Below, one piece after another: positions 1 to 8,088 of a DNA stretch of 64,000 bases. Position numbers and translations under genes: made by a program. The notes under the pieces were generated by a model. The model was not told the origin of the DNA. It made no database searches and saw nothing but the letters and a program-made list of their open reading frames with translations. Origin of the DNA: Allotamlana fucoidanivorans. Lineage in GTDB: Bacteria > Bacteroidota > Bacteroidia > Flavobacteriales > Flavobacteriaceae. The DNA is taken from positions 3,286,001 to 3,350,000 of the forward strand of contig NZ_CP074074.1 in the NCBI RefSeq assembly GCF_045788535.1, written 5' to 3'. Position 1 is the stretch's first letter. Each line of letters starts with the position of its first letter.

Positions 1-539
1 ATAAAGATAGCCGCACTAATATAAAAATTTAATGACTTGTAGAAGGTAAGTATCTTGTCACTCTGTAAAACTTCAATAAAGTAAAACATGGTACACAAAA
101 AAATAATAACAGCACCTAAAACACTTATAATTGGAAAAAACTGCTTAAAAAAAGCCTCCCAGTGCCATATTATATAAATTACTGAAAACCCTAAAAATAT
201 GCATCCCGCATATTTTAGTATTTGCTTAAAACGTTTTTTCTGGAGTATCATGTAATAATAAAAAGCAAAAAAGAGAATAGCCCCTACTTTCCAATAAATT
301 GTAGTCCACCAATAATTACGCACCAATTTAGTACCTTGTAAAAACGAAAAAAAACCGTTTTGTATATGATGCACATAGTTATTGGCATAATCGCAAATAG
401 TTAAATATACTAGAAACCAAATAAAGTATCTTGCCGTAGTAAGTCTATACTTTTTGTAGCATATTAAGGCTGTTATAGCTGATAAACCCTCTAAAATTGA
501 ATAAATTGCGTTGTAATGTTCTAATAAAAAATCGTTCAT
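1..539 (-). CDS. Multi-helix membrane protein, paralogue of the next gene (C-terminus beyond window)
   Basis: About 179 codons are visible in one open frame from an ATG at the right end; the gene runs off the left edge. It opens MNDFLLEHYNAIYSILEG and keeps the same spacing of hydrophobic helices as the neighbouring 248-residue protein. Shared blocks include RYFIxFLV, an ICD triplet, RNYWW followed by TxYW, and FYFIE. The two are therefore tandem paralogues separated by 17 bp, surely co-transcribed. I do not recognise a named family. The fold looks like a seven-helix integral inner-membrane protein with no soluble domain. Possible roles such as sensing or transport are guesses. Confidence 0.8.
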   Translation of the reverse strand, partial: MNDFLLEHYNAIYSILEGLSAITALICYKKYRLTTARYFIWFLVYLTICDYANNYVHHIQNGFFSFLQGTKLVRNYWWTTIYWKVGAILFFAFYYYMILQKKRFKQILKYAGCIFLGFSVIYIIWHWEAFFKQFFPIISVLGAVIIFLCTMFYFIEVLQSDKILTFYKSLNFYISAAIF

Positions 540-556
540 AAAGACCTATATCAACT

Positions 557-1303
557 TCAATGCTTATCAGTGATTTTAGATTTTTTTGCCTCTTGTCTGC
601 ACCATATAAAAGCAAAGGTAAACGTTAAATACATAAAGAGATTAACAAATAAATAAATATACCGTCTCAGAATGATGTAAGCTCTATCTTTAATTGGAAC
701 ACCTATTTCATACGCAGAATAACCATCATAAAACACAATTGGTGTTATAACGAGCCACCAAATAAATAAGACAAAACTAATGTAGAAATTTATAAATTTA
801 TAGAAATTAAGTAGCTTATCAGAATTTAAAAGTTCAATAAAATAGAATATGCTACATAACATAATAAGCACTGCTCCAAAAACTTTAATACTTGGAAAAA
901 ACCTTGAAAAGTAAGCATCAAAATTTAAACCAATATAAATAAAAGCAAATATCAAGAATATTATATTACTTACTTTAAGTGTAACTTTAAACACATGTGT
1001 TTGAAGTATTTTTTCAAAATAAAACGTATAAAATACTATGGCGCCTATACTCCAATATAAGGTAGACCACCAATAATTTTTCTCTATAAGGGTTCCTATT
1101 AAAAAACTAAAAATTTTATCGGGTTCAACTAACCAAGTGTAGAAACCAATAAAATCACATATAGCAATACAGACCAAAAAGTAAATGAAATATCTGGTAT
1201 AGGTATGCCTATAATATTTAAGAACGAGTAAACCTGTTAAGGCTGCTAACAACTCTACACCACTTATCAACCAAACATAATTTCTTAGTAAAAACCCTCC
1301 CAA
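557..1303 (-). CDS. Seven-helix integral membrane protein of unknown function
   Basis: A 248-residue protein made almost entirely of hydrophobic helices, at roughly residues 11-29, 37-56, 77-95, 111-128, 140-158, 171-193 and 213-236, with a short charged tail ending KKSKITDKH. Short conserved loops (RYFIYFLV, ICD, EKNYWWSTLYWS) recur in the truncated paralogue immediately downstream, so this is a local duplication. There is no catalytic motif I can name. The start ATG is followed by GGFLLRNY, matching the paralogue's NDFLLEHY, which supports the chosen start. Function is not assignable from the sequence. Confidence 0.8.
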   Translation of the reverse strand: MGGFLLRNYVWLISGVELLAALTGLLVLKYYRHTYTRYFIYFLVCIAICDFIGFYTWLVEPDKIFSFLIGTLIEKNYWWSTLYWSIGAIVFYTFYFEKILQTHVFKVTLKVSNIIFLIFAFIYIGLNFDAYFSRFFPSIKVFGAVLIMLCSIFYFIELLNSDKLLNFYKFINFYISFVLFIWWLVITPIVFYDGYSAYEIGVPIKDRAYIILRRYIYLFVNLFMYLTFTFAFIWCRQEAKKSKITDKH

Positions 1304-1362
1304 TAGCGTTGTGTTCCGTTTTAATGTTCTAAAAAAATAATAGCGTTATTTTATATTGAGAA

Positions 1363-1869
1363 TTATTGTGGATAACCACCTTGGCCACCACCACCTTCAT
1401 TTAATGGACCAACAGGTATTGTTTTATCCCCCTGAATATTTAAATTAACACTATTAGCTTCTGAAAGCGATTTTTTTCCAGTAGGCACTATAAACATAGT
1501 CGTTAAATCCTGTTTGCTTTGTCCTGCGTTTTTACCATACACCCCTAAATAAATACGAATACCTGTCATATCAAATCCTAAGATTTTAGATTCTTGTTTG
1601 GCGTAATTCAAATAATCTTCTACATCGGTTAAAGACCAATCAACGGAACGGTCGTCTACGCTTCTTCCTTGTTTTGCTGCTGCCGAATCTACCGCCTTTT
1701 TTCTGTATTTAGTCCAATTGTTACTCAATGCAGTCGCCTCTTCAACAGTAATGACACCTTTGGGTTTGGTGATAACTACTTCTTCAGTATCAACAGTTCT
1801 TGGGCAAAAATAATAGGTTAAAATAGCACCAATGGCAAATCCTATTAAGATATAAGCTAAGTTTTTCAT
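1363..1869 (-). CDS. Membrane-anchored hypothetical protein
   Basis: A 168-residue protein with one N-terminal hydrophobic segment (MKNLAYILIGFAIGAILTYYF) followed by a soluble part of about 140 residues, so probably anchored in the inner membrane and facing the periplasm. A Cys at residue 22 just after the segment does not sit in a convincing lipobox. The soluble part has a segment rich in Lys and Asp (residues 50-90), then LGVYGKN and IPTGKKSLSE-like stretches, and a Gly-rich tail ending GGGGQGGYPQ. No recognised family. It sits between two unrelated membrane-protein genes on the same strand. Confidence 0.7.
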   Translation of the reverse strand: MKNLAYILIGFAIGAILTYYFCPRTVDTEEVVITKPKGVITVEEATALSNNWTKYRKKAVDSAAAKQGRSVDDRSVDWSLTDVEDYLNYAKQESKILGFDMTGIRIYLGVYGKNAGQSKQDLTTMFIVPTGKKSLSEANSVNLNIQGDKTIPVGPLNEGGGGQGGYPQ

Positions 1870-1927
1870 TGTTTTGGTGTGTTAGTTATTATACTAAAAT
1901 AAAGAAAACTTCTGGGACTACACGAAT

Positions 1928-2554
1928 TTACGACGGAAATCCTAGTATATTTCCCATTCCCACAGTAAACAACCAGCAACCATAAATGGTATGTTCTATA
2001 CTCACCAAAAGTGTAGAACGCGTTTTTTGATAAGTGCCTGCAAACAATAAACCTCCAATAAACGTAAGTACTAAAACCAAATTATTCTTAAAAAACAAGT
2101 GCCCCAATGTAAATAAAGCTGCGTTGAGTAATACAAAACCAATTTTACTTTTTACTAAAGTCTCATATCTGTAAAAGAAAAACGTTCGGTATAAAATTTC
2201 CTGAGGATACACAGAAAATACGGTATAAATAAACAGAATCATCAACCATAATTTGGGCTTGTTAAGTACAACAAAAAAAAGTAACTCCTTATTAGTAAAC
2301 CAAATAAAAAAGGTTGTCAGCAAGGCTATAAGTAAAAACTTTATCAATGTCTGCTTCAAAAATAAGTGCCAATTGAGATGTTTTGATATATTGAGTGGTA
2401 ACTTTTCTACCACAGTAAGCACATAAACCACATAGAGGAAACCAATAACCCCCAAACCTAATTTTAGCCATATTGAATAATTAATCATAAAGCTTAAAGG
2501 AATCACTACAAAAAGAATTAAACCTTCTAATACTTTATACGCTCTAACTTTCAT
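1928..2554 (-). CDS. CPBP/Rce1-type intramembrane protease homologue with variant motif
   Basis: A 208-residue polytopic membrane protein. The CPBP (CAAX protease and bacteriocin-processing) signature appears as PQEILYR at residues 117-123 and as a histidine in FTLGHLFF at residue 152. In the canonical family the first motif is EExxxR with a catalytic first Glu; here that position is Gln118, followed by Glu119 and Arg123. It may thus be catalytically altered, or belong to a QE-type subgroup. Its stop-proximal neighbour is a separate gene and its start lies 1 nt past the end of the upstream Lrp-type regulator gene, so the two probably share a transcript. Confidence 0.78.
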   Translation of the reverse strand: MKVRAYKVLEGLILFVVIPLSFMINYSIWLKLGLGVIGFLYVVYVLTVVEKLPLNISKHLNWHLFLKQTLIKFLLIALLTTFFIWFTNKELLFFVVLNKPKLWLMILFIYTVFSVYPQEILYRTFFFYRYETLVKSKIGFVLLNAALFTLGHLFFKNNLVLVLTFIGGLLFAGTYQKTRSTLLVSIEHTIYGCWLFTVGMGNILGFPS

Positions 2555-2555
2555 T

Positions 2556-3017
2556 CTATAAATTTATAGCGGTTTCATGTTTTACTTCATTAATAACAAA
2601 CATGCTATGCGTACTACCAATATGATTAATCTTGGTTAGTTTTTTTACCATAAATTCTCTGAAAGCTTCCATGTCCTTAACGATAACTTTTAGTAAATAA
2701 TCATAATCACCACTTATATGATAACATTCTAAAACTTCATTAAGCTGTTTTACTTCTTTTTCAAAACGTACTACAAAATCCTGACTATGCTGCACTAGTT
2801 TTATGTGGCAAAACACCATAAAATTGCGCTCTAGCCTTAACTTATTCACTTTAGCCACATACCCATCAATAACACCTTCACGTTCCAGTTTTTTTATCCG
2901 CTCAAAAACAGCGGTAACTGAAAGCCCTAACTTAAGGGACAGTGCTTTGTTAGTTTGTTTACTATCCTCTTGCAAGAACTTAAGGAGCTTAATATCGGTA
3001 TCATCAAAGGTTACCAT
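2556..3017 (-). CDS. Lrp/AsnC family transcriptional regulator
   Basis: A 153-residue protein with the two-domain Lrp/AsnC layout. An N-terminal winged helix-turn-helix (DDTDIKLLKFLQEDSKQTNK then LSVTAVFERIKKLEREGVI) occupies residues 5-50. A RAM/AsnC ligand-binding domain follows, with the GDYDYLLKVIVKDMEAF core near residues 95-110. The start is set at the ATG preceding VTFDDTDI, because ten extra upstream residues fit the family poorly. It is transcribed away from the PLP lyase gene, and such regulators typically control a divergent amino-acid enzyme gene and themselves. An AT-rich spacer with a 12-bp palindrome lies between them. Confidence 0.92.
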   Translation of the reverse strand: MVTFDDTDIKLLKFLQEDSKQTNKALSLKLGLSVTAVFERIKKLEREGVIDGYVAKVNKLRLERNFMVFCHIKLVQHSQDFVVRFEKEVKQLNEVLECYHISGDYDYLLKVIVKDMEAFREFMVKKLTKINHIGSTHSMFVINEVKHETAINL

Positions 3018-3097
3018 TGAAAAATTTTCTTTTTGACGTGAATACAATTTGAATATACTATTTTATTTTCTATAAAAATAAATTTAAATAGAATAAT

Positions 3098-3109
3098 ATT
3101 TTATAAAAT
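3098..3109. promoter_or_regulatory. Perfect 12-bp palindrome, candidate Lrp-type operator
   Basis: ATTTTATAAAAT lies midway in the 154-bp divergent spacer between the Lrp-family regulator and the PLP lyase gene. Lrp-family boxes are AT-rich dyads, so the site fits, but the whole spacer is very AT-rich and a 12-bp palindrome could arise by chance. Confidence 0.3.
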
Positions 3110-3171
3110 TAATTAACTATTGATTTTTACACATATATAAAAGACATTTGAATAAAATTAAAATCAACATC

Positions 3172-4374
3172 ATGGCTTTTAAACCCGCAAATAACATTCA
3201 GGATTTGCAGTATTTTGGTGAATTTGGAGGCGTAAATCCATCTATTTCCGATTCATCCACCTACACCTTTCTTTCTGCAAAAACCATGTTTGACACCTTT
3301 GAAGGAAATGCCGATGGTTGTTATTTATACTCCAGGCATTCATCACCTTCAAACCTATACCTTGGAGAAGCTTTAGCCGCTATGGAAGGCACCGAAACGG
3401 CTAATGTATCAGCTTCTGGAATGGGAGCTATTACAGCGGTACTCATGCAACTTTGTGATGCTGGAGATCATATTGTTTCTAGCCGCACTATTTATGGCGG
3501 TACGTATGCTTTTCTTAAAAATTTTGCTCCAAAATTTAATATGAGCACCAGCTTTGTTGCTATTACTAATTTAGAAGCCGTAGAAGCTTCTATTACCAGT
3601 AAAACAAAAGTGTTGTATTGTGAATCGGTCAGTAACCCGCTTTTAGAAATTGCTGATATAAGAGGTTTGGCGCGCTTAGCTAAAAAATACCAGTTAACCC
3701 TTGTGGTAGACAACACGTTTTCTCCTTTATCTATTTCACCAGCTACACTGGGAGCTGATATTGTTATTCATAGTTTAACTAAATTTATTAATGGGGCAAG
3801 TGATACCGTTGGCGGTGTTGTTTGTGCCTCGCAAGCATTTATCAATGATCTACGTCATGTGAATGACGGGGCTGCCATGCTTTTGGGGGCCACGATGGAT
3901 AGTTTGAGAGCGTCATCAATTTTAAAAAACCTAAGAACGCTTCATATTAGAATGCAACAGCATAGTAAAAATGCACTTTATTTAGCTGAAAAATTTGAAG
4001 CAGATGGTTTAAAAACGGTATATCCTGGCTTAAGGTCTCATCCTTCGCATGTATTGTTCAAATCAATGATGAATACAGAATATGGGTTTGGTGGCATGCT
4101 CACTATTGATGTTGGCAGCATCACTAAAGCCAATGCGCTTATGGAATTGATGCAAAATCGAAACCTTGGCTACTTAGCGGTGAGTTTAGGGTTTTATAAG
4201 ACGCTATTTAGTGCACCAGGCACCTCTACGTCTTCTGAAATTCCCGAAGAAGAGCAAAAAGATATGGGTTTAAGCAATGGGTTAATTAGATTTTCCATAG
4301 GATTAGATGCCGATATAGCCCGTACATATAGTATGATGAGAGATTGCATGGCAGAACTTAATATATTGACTTAA
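3172..4374 (+). CDS. Cys/Met metabolism PLP-dependent lyase (methionine gamma-lyase-like)
   Basis: A 400-residue fold-type I PLP enzyme of the trans-sulfuration family: methionine gamma-lyase, cystathionine gamma-synthase and lyases. The PLP Schiff-base lysine is Lys204 in SLTKFING, the pyridine-nitrogen aspartate is Asp180 in VVDNTFSP, and the C-terminal carboxylate-binding arginine is in LIRFSIG. The start MAFKPANN was preferred over an ATT/TTG-region extension upstream. The cysteine typical of true methionine gamma-lyases (Cys116 in the Pseudomonas enzyme, in YGC) is Gly110 here (YGGTYAF), so the substrate is uncertain. Expression is probably under the divergent Lrp-type regulator, consistent with sulfur amino-acid catabolism. 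Confidence 0.88.
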   Translation: MAFKPANNIQDLQYFGEFGGVNPSISDSSTYTFLSAKTMFDTFEGNADGCYLYSRHSSPSNLYLGEALAAMEGTETANVSASGMGAITAVLMQLCDAGDHIVSSRTIYGGTYAFLKNFAPKFNMSTSFVAITNLEAVEASITSKTKVLYCESVSNPLLEIADIRGLARLAKKYQLTLVVDNTFSPLSISPATLGADIVIHSLTKFINGASDTVGGVVCASQAFINDLRHVNDGAAMLLGATMDSLRASSILKNLRTLHIRMQQHSKNALYLAEKFEADGLKTVYPGLRSHPSHVLFKSMMNTEYGFGGMLTIDVGSITKANALMELMQNRNLGYLAVSLGFYKTLFSAPGTSTSSEIPEEEQKDMGLSNGLIRFSIGLDADIARTYSMMRDCMAELNILT

Positions 4375-4376
4375 TT

Positions 4377-5399
4377 TTACTTTCCCTTTAGGCGCTCCCA
4401 TAGCGCACGTAATGCATCCGAAATATTATCTTCATTACGCCGAAATGGTTTCATATTCAATTCGCCTTGCTCATCATATAACACAAATTTAAAAACAGAT
4501 GATTTAGAATTTTCTTCAATGGTTAGCGGATACCTTAAATCGTTATATTGATAGGTGTTCTCCCCTATTTTAAATATGCTATAATATTGATTACTAAACC
4601 ACGCCAACTTTTTAACCCGCTTGTAGTCACGAGGCGACAATGCCCTTTCTTTTTTAAGTGCTTTAAAATCTGAAAATATATGCTCCTTATCTAACAATGA
4701 ATAATACCCTACAAAATACGTAGAGTCTGTTTCGGCTATACCATACCATAAAATATTATTGAATATAGTGGGTTGTGTATAGCACCTTTTAAAATCTATT
4801 TTGTTCTTTTTTAATGACTTTTCAAAAGTTATATCCATATATATTTTATTACCAATAGTAAATAACATATATATAGAACTTATTACTATGCCTAATTTCA
4901 AAATGAAACGTCGTTTTATAGAGATGCGGTTAAAAAACATCAAAACTATCATACATAATAAGAAAGGCAAGGTGTAAATAGGATCTACCACCGCTATATT
5001 ATTAAAAGCTACACGATAATTAGTAAACGGTGTAAAAAGTTGGGTGCCGTAAGGCGTAAAACAGTCTAATATGGGGTGTGTGAATAATGACCAAAAAAAC
5101 AAAAGCGTCCAGCTGTGCTGTGTAGTAAGATGGCGTCGTTTGCCTGTGTTGTATAACTTGTAGACCAGCCATCCCAATAAAAACGCAGCTAAAACAGAAA
5201 ACAAAATAGAATGCATAAACCCTCTATGAAATAGCATAGCATCTATTTCATTGCCATATAACCAACTACCAACTATAACATCTAGATCTGGAATAGTGCC
5301 TCCTATAGCTCCAAAGAGTAACGCTTTGTTACCTATTTTTTTTCCAAGTACAGCCTCTCCACAGGCTGCTCCCAATACAATTTGGGTTAATGAATCCAT
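4377..5399 (-). CDS. YdjM/YbcI-like membrane-bound metal-dependent hydrolase family protein
   Basis: A 340-residue protein. The first half is polytopic and matches the DUF457 family (membrane-bound hydrolase family that includes E. coli YdjM and YbcI): MDSLTQIVLGAACGEAVLG at the start, then GGTIPDLDVI, then FHRGFMHSILFS and HPILDCFTPYGT. The conserved Asp and His residues are the supposed metal ligands. The C-terminal 140 residues form a soluble domain common to Bacteroidota members. The start is placed at the ATG giving MDSLTQI, three codons inside a longer candidate. Its stop lies 2 nt from the stop of the convergent lyase gene. Activity has not been shown for this family. Confidence 0.85.
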   Translation of the reverse strand: MDSLTQIVLGAACGEAVLGKKIGNKALLFGAIGGTIPDLDVIVGSWLYGNEIDAMLFHRGFMHSILFSVLAAFLLGWLVYKLYNTGKRRHLTTQHSWTLLFFWSLFTHPILDCFTPYGTQLFTPFTNYRVAFNNIAVVDPIYTLPFLLCMIVLMFFNRISIKRRFILKLGIVISSIYMLFTIGNKIYMDITFEKSLKKNKIDFKRCYTQPTIFNNILWYGIAETDSTYFVGYYSLLDKEHIFSDFKALKKERALSPRDYKRVKKLAWFSNQYYSIFKIGENTYQYNDLRYPLTIEENSKSSVFKFVLYDEQGELNMKPFRRNEDNISDALRALWERLKGK

Positions 5400-5406
5400 A
5401 CTTTTC

Positions 5407-5484
5407 AAATTATCATGGGTAAAATTACGTAACTATTTCCATTTGCGTACATGCCTTGAAAATTGTAACATTACATGATAATTT
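5407..5484. repeat. 11-bp inverted repeat flanking a divergent start region
   Basis: AAATTATCATG at 5407-5417 and its exact complement CATGATAATTT at 5474-5484 sit 8 and 12 bp from the start codons of the two divergent genes. Each gene therefore carries CATGATAATTT followed by an AAA-rich tract just before its ATG. This could be a shared regulator site present once per promoter, or a shared untranslated-leader element. Confidence 0.45.
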
Positions 5485-5496
5485 CAAAGTTACATA

Positions 5497-6981
5497 ATGG
5501 ATAGCCAAGACATAACACCCAAAACACCACAAGAAGAAAATATTATTGAAAATAAAGAACTTAATATTTGGGAGGCTTTAATTCCTGTATTTGCTTTGGT
5601 TCTTTTGTTATTTTTCAATGTTTTTTTTGTTTTTGGAGATGATTCATTAAGTGGTAGTAACCAATTCATTTTACTTATAGGGGCAGCCATAGCAGCTATA
5701 GTAGGCTTTTTTAATAAAGTATCTTATGAACAAATGCTTGATGAAGTTGCTGAAAATATAAAGTCAACGGCTGGTGCTATTCTAATTTTACTCATGGTAG
5801 GCGCTTTGGCTGGAACTTGGCTAATTAGTGGTATTATTCCGTCTATGATTTATTATGGGTTGCAACTTTTAAACCCTACTATTTTTTTAGTAGCATCTGT
5901 AGTTATAAGTGCCATTATTTCAATAGCCACAGGAAGTTCTTGGACAACATCGGCCACCGTTGGTATTGCCTTAGTTGGTATAGGCAATACGCTAGGTATA
6001 CCAATTGGCATGACAGCTGGAGCCGTACTTTCGGGGGCTTATTTTGGTGATAAAATGTCGCCTTTAAGCGATACCACAAATCTGGCTCCGGCTATGGCCG
6101 GGAGCGAATTGTTTTCACATATAAAATATATGGCATTAACCACCATACCAACTATTGTGATTACCCTTGTTGTTTTTATGATTATTGGCTTTACTATTGA
6201 TACAACTGGGACTCCTAATATTTCAGGTAAGTTGACAGCAATTAAAGATGCTTTCAATATTTCTCCTTGGTTGTTTTTGGTACCATTAGCGGTTATTTTT
6301 ATGATTATTAAAAAAACACCACCGTTAGTGGCTTTATTAGTTGGTACGCTTTTAGGAGGCGTGGCAGCCATTATAGTACAACCTGATATTGTAGTGTCTT
6401 TAGCAGGCGCTCAAGAATTGACATTTAATTCAGCATATAAAGGGGTTATGAACGCCATTACCGTTGATAGCGCCGTAGAAACCACTAGTGAAGAACTGAA
6501 TGACTTGTTTACCTCTGGAGGCATGTCTGGTATGTTAGGAACCATATGGCTTATTATCTGTGCCATGGTTTTTGGGGGAGTCATGGATGCTATTGGTGCT
6601 CTTGCGAGGATAAGTCAGGCACTCCTCAATTTGGCCTCAACAACTTTCGGGCTTTTTGCTTCAACGGTAGCCAGTTGTTTAGCACTAAATGTAACCGCAT
6701 CCGATCAATATTTAGCCTTGGTTGTACCAGGTAAAATGTTTAAAAAAGCTTATGAAGATAAAAATTTAGCTCCAGAAAATTTAAGTAGAACTTTAGAAGA
6801 TTCTGGTACGGTAACCTCTGTACTTATTCCTTGGAACACCTGTGGTGCCTATCAATCTGGTGTATTAGGTGTTCCTGTTGCTGAGTATTTCTTTTTTGCT
6901 ATTTTCAATTGGCTAAGCCCGTTCATGACGCTTATTTTCGCAGCTTTTCAAATCAAAATAAAGCAACTCCGTTCTAAATAG
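5497..6981 (+). CDS. nhaC: NhaC-family Na+/H+ antiporter
   Basis: A 494-residue inner-membrane transporter with about eleven to twelve hydrophobic helices after a short acidic cytoplasmic N-terminus (residues 1-25). Family marks include GSSWTTSATVGIALVGIG, GAVLSGAYFGDKMSPLSDTTNL (the Asp-rich ion-site region) and the late NVTASDQYLALVVPGKMF and EDSGTVTSVLIPWNTCGAY blocks. These are strongly conserved in the NhaC family, which includes malate-Na+/lactate antiporters such as MleN. Na+ or substrate-coupled proton exchange is therefore likely, in line with a marine lifestyle; the exact substrate is not decided by sequence. It is a single gene, divergent from the YdjM-like gene. Confidence 0.92.
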   Translation: MDSQDITPKTPQEENIIENKELNIWEALIPVFALVLLLFFNVFFVFGDDSLSGSNQFILLIGAAIAAIVGFFNKVSYEQMLDEVAENIKSTAGAILILLMVGALAGTWLISGIIPSMIYYGLQLLNPTIFLVASVVISAIISIATGSSWTTSATVGIALVGIGNTLGIPIGMTAGAVLSGAYFGDKMSPLSDTTNLAPAMAGSELFSHIKYMALTTIPTIVITLVVFMIIGFTIDTTGTPNISGKLTAIKDAFNISPWLFLVPLAVIFMIIKKTPPLVALLVGTLLGGVAAIIVQPDIVVSLAGAQELTFNSAYKGVMNAITVDSAVETTSEELNDLFTSGGMSGMLGTIWLIICAMVFGGVMDAIGALARISQALLNLASTTFGLFASTVASCLALNVTASDQYLALVVPGKMFKKAYEDKNLAPENLSRTLEDSGTVTSVLIPWNTCGAYQSGVLGVPVAEYFFFAIFNWLSPFMTLIFAAFQIKIKQLRSK

Positions 6982-7049
6982 ATTGAAATTATTTCATTTA
7001 GCAACTACCATAAACATTTTCTATTATTTAATAAGAAATTAAGATTTTA

Positions 7050-7084
7050 TTTGCATCAAATAATGATGCCGTGTTTTATATTTG
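7050..7084 (+). promoter_or_regulatory. Bacteroidota-type promoter of the peroxiredoxin operon with internal dyad
   Basis: A -33-like TTTG (7050-7053) and a -7 element TATATTTG (7077-7084, consensus TAnnTTTG) are separated by 23 bp. The spacer holds a 6-bp inverted repeat, GCATCA-N5-TGATGC (7053-7069), well placed for an operator. The downstream start codon is 38 bp from the -7 element. Confidence 0.6.
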
Positions 7085-7121
7085 CCCTCGAAAATTAATA
7101 ACATTATAAATATATTATACT

Positions 7122-7766
7122 ATGGCATTAGTAGGAAAAAAATTTCCAGATTTATACGTTGACGCAATGAATGATTTAGGCGATACTTTTAAAGTAAACG
7201 TTCTTGAAGAAGCCATTAAAAACAAAAAGAAAGTGGTACTTTTCTGGTACCCCAAAGATTTCACATTTGTTTGTCCAACGGAATTGCACGCGTTTCAAGC
7301 GGCCTTACCTGAATTTGAAAAACGTAATACTATTGTAATTGGAGCATCATGCGATACCCCAGAGGTTCATTTTGCTTGGTTAAACACCGCAAAGAATAAT
7401 GGCGGTATAGAAGGGGTAACCTATCCTATCCTAGCTGATAGCAATAGAAATTTATCAAGCATTTTAGGTATTTTAGATATCACAAGCGAAACGTTTGATG
7501 AAGAATCAGGTACCGTTCAAGTTGAAGGTGATAATGTGACTTACAGAGCCACTTATATCATTGATGAAGATGGTGTTGTGCAGCATGAAAGCATCAATAA
7601 CATGCCATTAGGACGAAATGTTGGTGAATACATTCGTTTGGTAGATGCCCTAACTCACGTTCAAGAAAAAGGTGAAGTATGTCCAGCTAACTGGGAAGAA
7701 GGTAAAGAGGCGATGCATGCTAACAGAAATGGTGTTGCAGAATATCTTGCGGCTCACACAATCTAA
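7122..7766 (+). CDS. Peroxiredoxin (AhpC/TSA family)
   Basis: A 214-residue typical 2-Cys peroxiredoxin that reduces hydrogen peroxide and organic hydroperoxides in the cytoplasm. The peroxidatic cysteine is Cys51 in FTFVCPTEL and the resolving cysteine is Cys187 in EVCPANW; both are intact. The thioredoxin-fold core (WYPKDFTFVCP, then GASCDTPEVHFAW) is in order. It is followed after 7 bp by a thioredoxin-like gene that could serve as its reductant, and then by a small acidic protein. A dyad inside its promoter suggests stress-responsive control, for example by an OxyR-like regulator. Confidence 0.95.
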   Translation: MALVGKKFPDLYVDAMNDLGDTFKVNVLEEAIKNKKKVVLFWYPKDFTFVCPTELHAFQAALPEFEKRNTIVIGASCDTPEVHFAWLNTAKNNGGIEGVTYPILADSNRNLSSILGILDITSETFDEESGTVQVEGDNVTYRATYIIDEDGVVQHESINNMPLGRNVGEYIRLVDALTHVQEKGEVCPANWEEGKEAMHANRNGVAEYLAAHTI

Positions 7767-7773
7767 ATTTATT

Positions 7774-8088
7774 ATGGTAAAAGAATTAGAACAAGATAAT
7801 TTAAAAACTATTGTAACTGAAAACCATACAGTTGTGGTACAATATTCGGCTACTTGGTGTGGTAACTGTAGAATTATGAAGCCTAAGGTAAAAAAGTTAG
7901 CTTCAGAATTAACAGACATCACTTTTATTATCGCTGATGCGGAAAAATTTCCTGAAAGCAGAAAATTAGCTACGGTTGATAACTTACCAACTTTTGCTAC
8001 ATTTAAAAATGGAGCATTTGTGAATCAAGTTCAAACCAACAAGTTTGATGTTCTAAAAAACTTAGTAAATGAAGTTACCAGTAATTAA
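7774..8088 (+). CDS. Thioredoxin family protein
   Basis: A 104-residue single-domain thioredoxin-fold protein with active site WCGNC (Cys29, Cys32) and the cis-proline in NLPTFATF. The CGNC pair differs from the CGPC of classical thioredoxin. There is no signal peptide, so it is cytoplasmic. The ATG 7 bp after the peroxiredoxin stop is chosen because a longer reading frame upstream runs inside the peroxiredoxin gene. The position suggests it is the dedicated electron donor to the preceding peroxiredoxin. Its 3' end overlaps the next gene by 20 bp. Confidence 0.92.
   Translation: MVKELEQDNLKTIVTENHTVVVQYSATWCGNCRIMKPKVKKLASELTDITFIIADAEKFPESRKLATVDNLPTFATFKNGAFVNQVQTNKFDVLKNLVNEVTSN

Noticed and set aside
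3098..3109. Strong claim that the palindrome is an Lrp operator
   Set aside because: The spacer is very AT-rich and short palindromes are expected there. It is kept only as a low-confidence candidate.
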